From the NCBI GenBank assembly GCA_020226215.1, contig CM035233.1, positions 9,176,001 through 9,240,000 of the forward strand: a stretch of DNA of 64,000 nucleotides. Reading direction: 5' to 3'. Made by a program: the position numbers and the translations under genes. Of the stretch, positions 52,685 to 62,850 are shown piece after piece. Source of the stretch: Sindora glabra (lineage: Eukaryota > Streptophyta > Magnoliopsida > Fabales > Fabaceae). Position 1 is the first letter of the stretch; each line of letters begins with the position of its first letter. Below the pieces are notes generated by a model. That model saw only the letters and a list, made by a program, of their open reading frames with translations, was not told the origin of the DNA and did not search any database.

Positions 52685-55225
52685 CTAAATGTTGATGTTT
52701 GGCAATAAAGTAGTAAGATAAATGTACATAAATATACAATAAACATAGAAAAGAAAGCTATGTCTATGTAAGTGATGTCCAGTCTCACATCCAGGATTGG
52801 TAATGTGGCGGCCATATCTATTAACCCTTTGCGCAGGCTCGGGAGTCACATCCCCGGTGTCTGTGTCTCCTTTACCTCTAGCTCCCGTTCTGCCTCTGCC
52901 CCTGGCTCCCGCTCTGCCTCCACCTCTACCTCTATCTACAAGCTCTGAGTCGTCCGTTATCATGCCACCATGTGCTAATCCCTGATCCTGAGTATGCCAA
53001 TCAAATACAGGACAATATGGCTGCAATGGACCAGCATCATCGGAAGAAAAGACATAGAATGAAGATGAAACTCCTGGTATGTGTGGAAATGCTTGGAATG
53101 AGGATGGAACAACAGGAGGAAACTGGTACATCTGGGATGACGACGGCCCATATAGTGCAGCCGGGAACATGGTGGAGGATGAAGGATCATCAGGTGCAGT
53201 AGGGTACACATGAGATGAGGTAGTAACATCAGGCCTCATCATCATGGTTTCCTGGGCAGTCGAATATGGAATCTGCTGCATTGTCAAAGCGGACGGAACA
53301 TCAGCCTGCGACGTATGTCGTGGAGCAGTGCGACGTCATCAGCGAGAGCAAGGCTGATCATGGTCACCTTTCGCAGGGTCTGGAATATGATGGGCTTAAG
53401 GAGCTGGCTCCGCATGTGAGTCAATAATCACATGATCAACCTCCTGAACGGCTTGAAGGATGGACTCCGTTGTTGATCTAAGCGCATCGAAGGTGAACAT
53501 AGCCTGCCCCTCAGGGGTAGTGAAGTCCTGTAGTGTGAAAACCTCATCTACCTGTGCAAATTTTTAACATTAAAGTTAGTTATAACGTCCTTGCATTTAA
53601 AGAAAATCAGATACAGAAAACTAGCACGGAATATTACCACAAGGTCTAGCGCTCCCCCAATGGGTGTAATACATCGCCTGGTAACCCGTCTGTACCATGT
53701 CATGTAATTGGATCGTAGTCCCAGAACTAGGCGTGTCGTTGGCTCAACAATAGCGCACAAGTCTTGCCGGATATCCCAGAGTGCAATATATAGCTGATGG
53801 CGAATGTGCCACTCCTCATCATGCCGACCGGACAAGTGAAGGCAATGGACCTCCGCCACCTGCTTCAGTGGCTCTGGAATAGCCTGGCGTAGTCCAAACT
53901 GCCGCAAAACCCTATCAGGCTGGTGCCACTCGACAATTTGAAGGTGAATGAGCGGTACGACTACTGTCCACGTGTCACTCCCGTCAAAGCAATACTGAGG
54001 CAGTGATGCCATGACCTCCTCAGTGTACGGGATCCAGGCGATCTGAAGTTGTAAATTTAGGTTGTCATTAAAATACGATAATGGAATGGACATAGCCCTG
54101 AAATAAAGAAATCCATTATCCCCTACATACCTGGTCAAGTCAAAGACAGTCCAGCACATATTTATAATGGGGTAGGCTGTGTGCCGGACTATCTTGTAAC
54201 GTCTTCTGATAGTGCCACCTGCCAAGTACAATAACAAAGTTAAACAACTTCGTAGTAAACTTAATTATAAGTGAAAGTTGAAAAATTTTTCTAACCTGCG
54301 TGCTAAAGGACCAATCCCTGCATCCCCTTCTAGTATGTCTAAAACAGCTATCGCAGGGGTGATAGTGGGAAATCTATCCCATGCCCAGAGCTGCAGTAGT
54401 AGGCAATACCCTCCTATCTCCCTGTAATCTGGAGCAGTGGCCTTGCAGAGCTCTCTGTACAGATAGGCCAGGCAAGCAGATCCTTAACTGTACGTCCCAG
54501 CCTCATGTAAGTGTCCGATCAAGGGTAAGTGCATGAGGTGGACATATGTGCCGGAATGGTTTGGAAATAACGTCCCACCAATGAGACGTAAAATGTAAGC
54601 CCGGACGAATCTCTGCACTGTCACCTCATCTGCATTATCTAGAAGATGAGTGAAATGCCTCTCCAACCAACTCATCCTCAGTCACCCCCCTCTGATAACA
54701 TTCTCATCCACCGATAACTGGAGTCCTAAATACTTCTCTATCAGTGCTCCCCATCCCCACATAGTGGGCCCCGTCACTACTCCACTGTCAATGGGTAGGC
54801 CGAGCTGGAAAGCAACATCCTGCAAGGTAATAGTCGTCTCTCCCTGCGGCATGTGAAAGGTGTGTGTTTCCGGCCTCCACCTCTCTACAAAAGCACTGAT
54901 CAACTGATGGTCGATCGGCACAAACTCGCACATCGCCAAATCGTAAAAGCTTGCCTCTTGTAAAAAGGGAACAATAAACTTTGGCGGCTGCTGGTGATGG
55001 TAGTGATGAGCTCGTCGAATCCTGAGCACACGATCAGGCTGTAAAAGGAAAAAAATCACCAATTATCACATCTGATAATTCAAAAATGGTTTAACCAAGT
55101 TTATTAAGATCTAACTATTTCCATACATAGCCTGCCCAAATCGACTAAAATATGTGTGAGGCCTGAGCTGTCAGCAGTGAAGGATCCCGTGGTCTAGGAT
55201 CAACACGTCGGGATGTGGATGCCAT
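52685..55225 (-). pseudogene. Plant mobile domain (PMD/MAIN-like) gene, broken
   Basis: Four exons are inferred on the minus strand. Exon 1 starts at 55,225 (MASTSRRVDPRPRDPSLLTA). Exon 2 starts at 55,038 after ttttacag and contains QDVAFQLGLPIDSGVVTGPT, the core PMD motif. Exon 3 begins near 54,218 after ttggcag and runs through QIAWIPYTEEVMASLPQYC to an SNYMTWYRRVTRR block. Exon 4 begins near 53,552 after ttgcacag, is low-complexity with a Pro/Ser-rich part and an Arg-Gly-rich tail, and ends at 52,685. In-frame stops occur in exon 1 (after ASHIF), in exon 2 (54,682 and 54,484) and early in exon 4. PMD proteins such as Arabidopsis MAIN and MAIL1 act in silencing and genome stability; a related form travels with MULEs. 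Its position beside the transposase in one orientation supports co-mobilisation. Nonfunctional here. Confidence 0.85.
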
Positions 55226-55314
55226 CTGCCACGACAAGCATTGTATTAGAAGGAAATTTAAACACACACTAACTTAACAGATTCATGCAATTTAAGTACA
55301 AAGTTCAACACAAG
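55226..55314 (-). promoter_or_regulatory. Short upstream region of the PMD gene
   Basis: Only about 90 bp separate the PMD start codon from the nested MITE, so any promoter of this gene was probably displaced or must lie inside the MITE. No TATA box stands out. Confidence 0.3.
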
Positions 55315-55323
55315 AGTTTGTAT

Positions 55324-55769
55324 GGTCAAAATACTAAAATACCAATCTTTTATAAACTTTTTTCCACTTTACCATGGTTTCGAAAGTAGTTACCAAAGTA
55401 CACAGGACGCAGCATTGTATGGCATCATTGGGCATCTGCTGAAGGTGCCTTTCAAAATTAAGATATAACTGTATTAAAATTAAATTAATTATATGTAAAT
55501 AAATATATAAATTTATAAAATTTAATTAATTAAATATAAAATATTATGAAATTCCAAATGGGTTGGGAGGGGCACCAAATGAAATGGGCGCCAAGTGAAA
55601 TGGCGCCTCCCAACCCCTTTCCCCCCAACAGGCTAGGTGCAGCATAGGCGCCATGTTTAAAGGCGCCTTCAGCGGACATGTGGCGCCCTGCGTACTTTGG
55701 TAAATACTTTCAAAACCGCGGTAAAGTGGAAAAAAGTTTATATAATATCCATATTTTGATATTTTAACC
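55324..55769. mobile_element. Nested MULE-type MITE, 446 bp
   Basis: The ends are inverted repeats of about 80 bp: the left starts ggtcaaaatactaaaatacc, the right reads ggttaaaatatcaaaatatg on the opposite strand. They share aaacttttttccactttacc and taccaaagtac. Flanks agtttgtat (55,315-55,323) and aatttgtat (55,770-55,778) are a 9-bp target duplication with one mismatch. Inside are GGCGCC motifs like those of the host MULE, so it appears to be a related internally deleted derivative. The minus open frame across it is not a gene. Confidence 0.88.
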
Positions 55770-55949
55770 AATTTGTATACACTTGGACGATTAACTAATG
55801 GTCAATTCACATTACTAGTAATGGGGTAACATATATATACATAATGACGTGCAATTTTACAACCATAAAAGAATATAGTGTGCGACCATTACATTTATAA
55901 TATTAGTTAACATACTTTATAACATATATGCAAAAGTAAATAATAAAAA

Positions 55950-58724
55950 TCAAGGTGTAGAAGGGCCTTCCTCCCCATGTAGCAGTGGGCAGCGCCTACA
56001 ATTATGTCCTTCCATCTTACAATGACCGCATTTTTGCTTTACACTACTCTCTTGAGGCCAATCCATCTTATTTCTGATCCAGGTCGACTTTGGTTGTCCC
56101 CTTGCACGTAATCTTCCATAATTTGAAACTAGGACAGGAAATGGTGGTAGGTTATTCCATTGCAACCACTCCCCGATAAGCCACCACTCAGATTTGTAGC
56201 AATTGAGTAGTGTGTCAAATCTGTATACAATATCGACATATGATTTTCACAATATGTTGATTGAGGTACAAGCAGCAATAATATGAGTGCAAGGATACCT
56301 ATATGCTTGAAATTGTCCACATTCACATTGCCCTTTATCTAATAACACTTGGACGACCTTTCCACATGACCCCTTGGCCATATCAGGGCCCTCCACCACC
56401 TCAAACCTAGTCCCTTGTTTATTATAAGCACGAACATGGTAAGAAGAAGCACGTGACTGTATAGTCGCAAGCTCTTGTCTGAATCTGCTTACGTATATGT
56501 GACCTTGTTGTAGTTCAGCATGTGCTTCTTTTGCCCTTTCTACAAAGTACTTGACACATCTATAGTATGTTTGTTGAACAAGGCCTGTGATTGGTAGCTT
56601 CCTTAATCCTTTGAAGAGGCCACTGATGCACTCTACAATGTTAGTCGTCATATGACCATATCTTCTGCCTTCATCATAAGCAAGCGTCCACTTCTCCATC
56701 GGAATAGCGGTCAACTTCTTGTGGATCTCCTCGTTGACTTTGCTAAAGTTGTCCAATCTCTCCATGGCCTTTTCCCAATTGGGCTCATACGCTAAACAGA
56801 AGGAGACAAATAAGTTATCCGGGTTGAACTACCAGATACACAAATTTATAGATGAAAAGTTCAATAAAGAAATTATGTTATAACACATACCAATCTTAAG
56901 GACAACTTTCCTCACATTGTCATCCCTGCACTTCTTGTGAATGTTGTTAGCAATATGTCTGATACAGTACCAGTGAAAAGCATAAGGAGGCTGCCATCCC
57001 AAGCCTTCGGTGGCTACAGCATCTTTTATAGCTCGGTGCCGATCTGATATCAAGCATATTCTTTGCTTGTTCGTAACATTTACCCGCAGTAATGCCAAAA
57101 ACCAACTCCAGTTTTCATAGATCTCCCTGTCAACAATGGCAAAGGCAAGAGGAACAGGGCATTTGTTACCGTCCTGGGTCGCAGCAATCAGTAGCACACC
57201 TCTGAACTTGCCATACACATGCGTTCCATTAACTTGTATGAATTACTTGCAGTAGGGAAATGCGGCAATGCATAGCTTGAAAGCCCAGAAAACTTGGTTG
57301 AAAATATGTTTCTGCGGATCAACACAGTTGTTAGCTGTGATGAATTCTTGTGACTCCAACTTGAACAGCGCCTGATCACAGTAGCCTAAAATGTCCAACC
57401 ATTTAGGAAGCACTTCATACGATTTATCCCAATCACCGTACACCTTGACAATTGCCTTTTATTTCTCCTTTCATGCTTTCCTATACGAAATCTTATACCT
57501 ATACATGCCTTCCACCCTCTCTTGTATAAGCGAGATTGGAATATCTTGCTTCACTTTAATCATCTCCAGTATCAAGGAACTGATATACTCCGAGTCAAGA
57601 GACTTGTGATCCTGTGTCAAACTGGCATTAACACATGTGTGAGGCCTTAAAAATCTAGTTATTATCCAAGTGTTACAATTCTTCAGCTTCGTTGCTCTGA
57701 GGCGAAAATTGCATTGGTCCCTGTAATTATCACACTTCACGCTTAATCTTCTGGTATCCGACTCCTCCACGTAATAATTGTGGTGCCTTCTGATGTGGTA
57801 ATGCTTGGTTACAGCCATTAAAGCCTCCTTGCAATTGAACTCTTGCCCAACCTGTAAGTCCTCCATGTCATAATCATAGCTTGGTTTCATTATTTCTGGA
57901 AATTCCTCAGGATTCCGTATAGCATCCCAATCAATGTGAGAGAAGACAGCAGCTTGAGGGACACCACCTAATGTCTGTGCAACATTGTCACTCCTCATTT
58001 GTTGCGTTGCAACACTGTCTCCATATGTAATGGCATGTTCTTTGTCATCAGTGTCACAATCATCATCGCTACTACAAGACACCTCATCGTCCTCAAAACC
58101 AGACTCGAGGTGGGCATCCATCAATACAGGATCAGCGGATTCTTCCTCTACGACCGGTGAGGCACTTGTTGAAGCCATCATGGTATGTGATATATTTCGC
58201 GGGAAAACATTGGCGCCTGATGAGTCCAATGCAGGAGTATAACTATCAGAAATGTGGAACTCAATTCCACCCGTGTAAGGAAGCCCTTCCTGCGCCATCG
58301 AACAGCTAGTGCTGACATTAGCCATTGGAACCATAGGTGATCTAGTTGTTGGAACTCTTTCTTGTGAACCCATGTTGGCTGCGTACAGTTTGAATGTGAT
58401 CACCTCCGCGTACAACTCCATTGCTATCATCATCGAATGTTGTTCATAGCTTGCAATCGCACATGCCAAGTCTTCATTGTCGTCCAATTCGTCTGCCATG
58501 TATTAAGCCTCTGTTTGATGCTGTGGAAACCTATAAACAATTTTCTCCACAGCTTGATCTTCATGAAGTTTCAATCGGGCATGAATTCTCTCCCGCAAAA
58601 CATCCATAGTGCTGCATCCTCTTAACTTCAGTGCCTTTGGGGGAGGTCCATCGTATATTACCCCCATTGATCCTTCAATAATTGTACCATTTGAATATAT
58701 AAAAGCAATTAAACTTTTCTTCAT
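55950..58724 (-). pseudogene. MURA-type MULE transposase, inactivated
   Basis: The frame runs 58,724-55,950 with one 99-nt intron (56,890-56,792; attg|gtatgtg and ctgtttag|cg), about 890 codons, normal for plant MULE transposases. The N-terminal part has KALKLRG...LRERIHARLKLHEDQ, PB1-like. Residues VGQEFNCKEALMAVTKHY to SHTC-like RPHTCVNASLTQDHKSLDS form the MuDR DNA-binding domain. The DDE core shows VNGTHVYGKF (first Asp is Asn), LISDRH (second Asp) and IVECISGLFKG (Glu). A SWIM domain has CECGQFQAYRYPCTH and the end has CGHCKMEGHNCRRC, a CX2CX4HX4C knuckle. Stops lie at 58,500, 57,471, 57,459, 57,243 and 56,247. The start at 58,724 follows a ttttgcag acceptor; 58,766 is an alternative ATG. 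It would cut and paste the element, but this copy cannot. Confidence 0.9.
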
Positions 58725-58766
58725 CTTCTTACTTTTAGCTGCAAAATACTCATTGCACCCCCACAA

Positions 58767-60289
58767 CTAACAGATTGTCTCATATACAAATTTTGTTCTT
58801 ATAAACAAATGTAGTAGTAATTATTACTATAATTAAAAGTGAACGGGATGTATTACTATTTTGTAAGGTATTCTATTAATACTACGTAATAATAGGATTA
58901 TTTTTTCGGCCAAACAAATATTATTTCTTTTCCAAAACTAATATAATATTTGGCTATATAATTTTATTTCAGGTTTAGTTTATCTCTTTCGATTATCATT
59001 TCTATTAGTTATTTTGCACAAATTATACTAATTAAATTAGTTAACGTTTTTAATATACTATATTTTTTATTTTTACGACTTTTTTCTCTGTTCGCACCTA
59101 CACCAAATAGCAACCAAAATTATGTACACATTATTATTTGAATTTTTTAATATAATACAATCATGAATTCTTTTTTATATTCACTGACTCCGTCTAATGC
59201 TTATTTTGCAATACCTTCATATATATTTTAATGCTTCCTGTATAAACCTATGTATAGTATAATTTTTTCAAGTTCGTTTATTGTTCTTGCATTTATAATA
59301 TCTACTATTTAAATACAAAAAAGTTTAAATTTTCAATAACAATATCCTATTTTTTTTAAGGCTTTTGGTTACATTTACATATCCTAGAATTTTTTTTAGT
59401 ACCTCTATTATGCTATATTAAGATTTTACATGAAAAAATTCTCTAAATATAACTTTCACCTAGGTCCTAGGACCTATATTAGGACACCTTTGTTTATCTC
59501 GTTTGTTGTTCTTTTAATAGCACAACCTATCACAGTACATATAAATTCCTACAAAATTTTCATAAATCATAACTTCACATCTTAAATCATAATTCCACAT
59601 CATAAATCATAACAATCAATATAAAATAAAAAATTTATATTATTTATATCGTAACATTCTAAACAAATTTCTCTACCAATATAAAAAATATTTTCATCAT
59701 AACTAATAAAAATTATAATATAAGGATAAAATTTATAAAAATACTAACTGGTAAGTATTCGAAGAAGCAAATAGAAAAAAGCCCCTGCATGAAAGAAAAA
59801 TATGTTAGATAATTTAATAACTTTAATCTCTAAGTAAAAATTATTAGATATTATTGTATCAATAAAAAAATTATGCAAAAATTACACTAAATTAAATATA
59901 TTATGTAAAATAATATATTAAAAGGAATAAAAATAATAATATATATAAAATTTTATTAATGTATATTTAATTTAAAATGTAGTGTTTGAACTTTTATATC
60001 AAGAAAATATTAATAAATTTTAAAAGATAATTAATTTTTATTCTTAACTACTTTTATTAAAACCAAAATATATAGTTAGTTATTTCAATTAGCGTTTTTC
60101 ATAACATGAATTTTTTTAAAAAAAGATATTTGATCATTAAAAATAATTTAATGTCAAAAATATGAAATTATATTATATTAATATTATTCAATATATTGCA
60201 TTTCAACTTTTAATAGAATGATTGAAGAAATAAAGAAGAAAAAATTCAGCAAAGTACATGAAATGAAGAATAAAGCTTCAATTTTTCTT
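58767..60289 (-). other. Long leader between MULE promoter and transposase
   Basis: AT-rich and non-coding. It is probably 5' UTR intron, given the acceptor before 58,724. A diverged relative of the 145-bp repeat may lie near 59,510-59,760 (cataaatcataa, aaaatactaactgg). Confidence 0.45.
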
Positions 60290-60815
60290 AAATCCTACAT
60301 CATCATTTCATATTATAAATCATAATAATGAACATAAAATAAAAATTATAATATAAATATAAAAAATATACAAATACTACCAAGTAAAAATAACAAGCTA
60401 TTACAGATCACATAAATTTATATAAATTTTTTCTAAATCCTAGATCATCATTTCCCATCATAAATCAAAATAATCAACATGAAATACAAATTATAATATA
60501 CATACAGAAATTATAAAAATACTAACCAGTAAAAATTATAAACTATCACATATCACATAAATTTGTACAAATCTTTTCTAAATCCTATATCATCATTTCA
60601 CATCATAAATCATAATAATCAACATAAAATAAATATTATAATATAAATACAAAAATTATAAAAATATTAACCAGTAAAAATTATAAATTATCACAGATCA
60701 TATAAATTTGTATAAATTTTTTCTAAATCTTAGATCATCATTTCATATCATAAATCATAAAAATTAATTTAAAAAAAATATAATATAAATACAGAAATTA
60801 TAAAAATACTAACTA
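60290..60815. repeat. 145-bp tandem repeat, about 3.6 copies
   Basis: The line aaatcctagatcatcatttc recurs at 60,290, 60,435, 60,580 and 60,725, exactly 145 bp apart each time. Other shared parts are cataaatcataataatcaac, aattataaaaatactaacca and cacataaatttgtataaatt. Units differ by a modest number of substitutions. Confidence 0.92.
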
Positions 60816-60845
60816 AGAAAAAGTTGAAAGAAGATCAGATCTGCT

Positions 60846-61052
60846 CTAAAAAAGAAAATGCTTCCGAATGAAATACACAAAAGAAAGAACAGATGATGAT
60901 TTGTGAATGAAAGAAATATTGCGAATGAGAAGGAGGGAGCGGCTGCAAGATTTACGAAGAAAGAAGGGAAGAACAGTGGCTGGGAGGTTTTCTGAGATTG
61001 AGTGCGGAAGGAGGGGGTGTGGCTGGGTATTTAAAGAGGGGGGAGGCGCCAT
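60846..61052 (-). other. Transcribed leader / small ORF near MULE end
   Basis: The 68-residue open frame (MAPPPSLNTQPHPLLPHSIS, then basic and hydrophobic residues) lies just downstream of a TATA-like site. It has Pro/Ser composition typical of CT-rich plant 5' leaders. I think it is untranslated leader for the transposase message rather than a gene, but a small ORF cannot be excluded. Confidence 0.35.
61029..61036 (-). promoter_or_regulatory. TATA-like box of the MULE transposase promoter
   Basis: tttaaata on the minus strand between the GGCGCC array and a CT-rich leader, pointing toward the transposase about 2.3 kb away. MULE promoters usually sit in or beside the terminal repeat. Confidence 0.45.
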
Positions 61053-61264
61053 TTCATTAGGCGCCTCCTAATTCAAATTTTGAAAATGGCACCCTTAGGA
61101 GGGCGCCACTTTGAATGGCGCTTCTAAGGTGGGGGCGCCACTTCAAATGGCGCTTCTAAGGTGGGGGCGCCACTTCAAATGGCGCTTCCCAGGGCACCTG
61201 CAAGGGGAGGACGCCACTTTGAATGGCGCCTCCAAGACTCCCGGGCGCCATTTGGAATGGCACC
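61040..61264. repeat. Right GGCGCC array with 32-bp tandem unit
   Basis: The motif ggcgccacttcaaatggcgc (a near-palindrome) recurs. Two neighbouring units of gtgggggcgccacttcaaat are 32 bp apart (61,129 and 61,161). Variants ggcgccatttcattaggcgc and gcgccatttggaatggcacc flank them. It is extremely GC-rich for this window. Confidence 0.88.
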
Positions 61265-61346
61265 CTGCGTATTCTGGTAATATATTTTGAAATTACGATA
61301 AAACGATAAATTATTTATAAAATCAACGTAATCCGGTATTTTTACC
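61265..61346 (-). repeat. Right terminal inverted repeat of the MULE
   Basis: Partner of 50,946-51,027; ends ggtatttttacc, followed directly by the 9-bp duplication gaatagcaa. Confidence 0.92.
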
Positions 61347-61355
61347 GAATAGCAA

Positions 61356-61690
61356 AGTAAGAGCTACTTGATCTATTGTAGAAATTGGGAAAGCAGAATT
61401 GAACTAGGACATAATAAATGACAAAAAAATAAGTTGTTCAATCAAGGGACAATCTACCACCTAGCCCATATAAAAAAGGGGAAGAATTTATACATCAGAT
61501 AGGATCACTTACTTTTAAGTATATATTGATTTAAGCCCTCTTTTGAATTATCATTAACCTTGTCATCGAAGTATGTGGAATCTCTTGGTAATGACCAATT
61601 GACTTAGCTACGTAAAAAAAGTTAGATAGAAAAAAATAATTTAAGATTTTGATAAAAAATAATAATTTAAAGTTCAAACTAGATTTTTGG
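61356..61690. other. Intergenic DNA right of the MULE
   Basis: No gene or repeat recognised. Confidence 0.4.
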
Positions 61691-61878
61691 CACTCAAACA
61701 GCTCTCTTAGTTATATGAAGTTTGGACTAATCTCCTAACACTTAAGTAGACCTTTAGATTTCTTAAGCTTGAACTAAATTTCTAGCATTTAAGCATATCC
61801 CTCGATTAATGAAGTACAAACTAAATCTCTAACACTCGAGTAGATCTCTTGATTGTTTTTTAACTTGAGCAGCCTTGA
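61691..61878. repeat. 47-bp minisatellite, four units
   Basis: cactcaaacagctctctta, cacttaagtagacctttag, catttaagcatatccctcg and cactcgagtagatctcttg start at 61,691, 61,739, 61,786 and 61,833, i.e. 47-48 bp apart, each followed by a gaact(a)aat-like spacer. Confidence 0.75.
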
Positions 61879-62454
61879 ATCAAGTTTAAATAACTGGCAA
61901 TGCTAGAATAGCCACAAACAAACTTTACGAGAAAATTCAGATAAATCTATTCAAACATTAATTATTAATTAATCAAATGTTCAAATATTTTATAGGATGG
62001 TTCTAATAAAATAGGATTCGTCAATGAATAAAATAGCTCAAGAATAAGTAGCCAAACTTGATTTGAAATTATGGTCTCAGTTATTGATTGTCATATCAAC
62101 TCAGGAATGAAAACATTTTCTTCTTTAGAATGTGAAAAAGAGAGCAATTGACATAAATATTACAAATATACCCTTAAGTACTATGCCCACACCCTATAAA
62201 TAGGGATACCGTTTATCACTTTATTTAACTAATACAATCTAATGCTTTCTAATTTTTCCTCCATGCTTTTTACATTTCTCTTACTCATATTAAGTTAGGT
62301 ATTGATGTGCCTTGTCTCTGTTTTATAGGTCTCTCATCAAAGCTTGTATCTTCATGGTTTTATCAACTTTAAACTTGAGAAATCATATTCATTTCAATTA
62401 TGAATGCAAGAATTATAAATAAGTTAATTGATGAGGAGCACGATATTTACTAAA
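61879..62454. other. Intergenic DNA with a TATA-like motif
   Basis: ccctataaataggg at about 62,194-62,207 followed by ttatttaactaatacaatct looks like the core promoter of a copia-type or TRIM LTR on the + strand. LTR ends could not be found, so no element is called. Confidence 0.3.
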
Positions 62455-62850
62455 AAGAGAATAAATAAGAAGCCAAATATCATAGGATATCACAAGTAAT
62501 AAGTCTTTGTTTATTTTTTAAAAGGTATTTTTCATAAAAAATTGTCATTATATTTATAAATAAAGAACTATTATATATTTTTTTATCTTATGATTTGAAA
62601 AAATGATATCTTAAAACTATGGTAGAGGAGAAAAATGACTTTTTTTTTGAAAAAGAGGAAAATATTTTTTACAAAATTCATTATATTTAATATTGAATCA
62701 ATCATTTTCCACTACTTTGTAATTTATAATTATGATTCTATGAAAGTTCTTTTCAAGCTACCTCTCCGAAGTTGATATTATAGTAAGTTCAAACAAATTA
62801 AAATCCAAATAAGTCAAAACAAGAGGAATTTAAAAGAATATAGACAAAAT
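62455..62850. repeat. Dispersed repeat, copy 2 (with extra 260 bp)
   Basis: Left part gaataaataagaagccaaat and right part gttgatattatagtaagttc ... attaaaatccaaataagtca ... agaggaatttaaa match 29,167-29,325. In this copy they are separated by about 260 bp of AT-rich DNA absent from the other. Element class unknown. Confidence 0.6.

Larger units (their letters stand above)
50946..61346 (-). mobile_element. Mutator-like element (MULE) carrying a PMD gene
   Basis: Ends are inverted repeats of about 82 bp: 50,946-51,027 starts ggataaaatacc and 61,265-61,346 starts ggtaaaaatacc on the opposite strand. Both run to ttacca(a/g)aatacgca. A perfect 9-bp target duplication, gaatagcaa, flanks the element (50,937-50,945 and 61,347-61,355); 9 bp is the Mutator hallmark. 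Inside, on the minus strand, are a MURA-type transposase (58,724-55,950) and a plant mobile domain gene (55,225-52,685), with GC-rich GGCGCC arrays near each end. MULEs carrying PMD genes are known in plants. The exact duplication implies relatively recent insertion, yet both genes hold stops, so movement probably relied on enzyme from another copy. Confidence 0.94.

Noticed and set aside
52797..53202. Two + strand open frames (Pro/Leu-rich and Met-rich)
   Set aside because: Antisense shadows of the low-complexity PMD exon 4.
55544..55771. 75-residue minus open frame (GAPPNPFG-like end)
   Set aside because: Lies within the right half of the nested MITE; no coding evidence.
57391..58625. Several + strand open frames in the transposase region
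   Set aside because: Antisense to the transposase, which carries the domain motifs.
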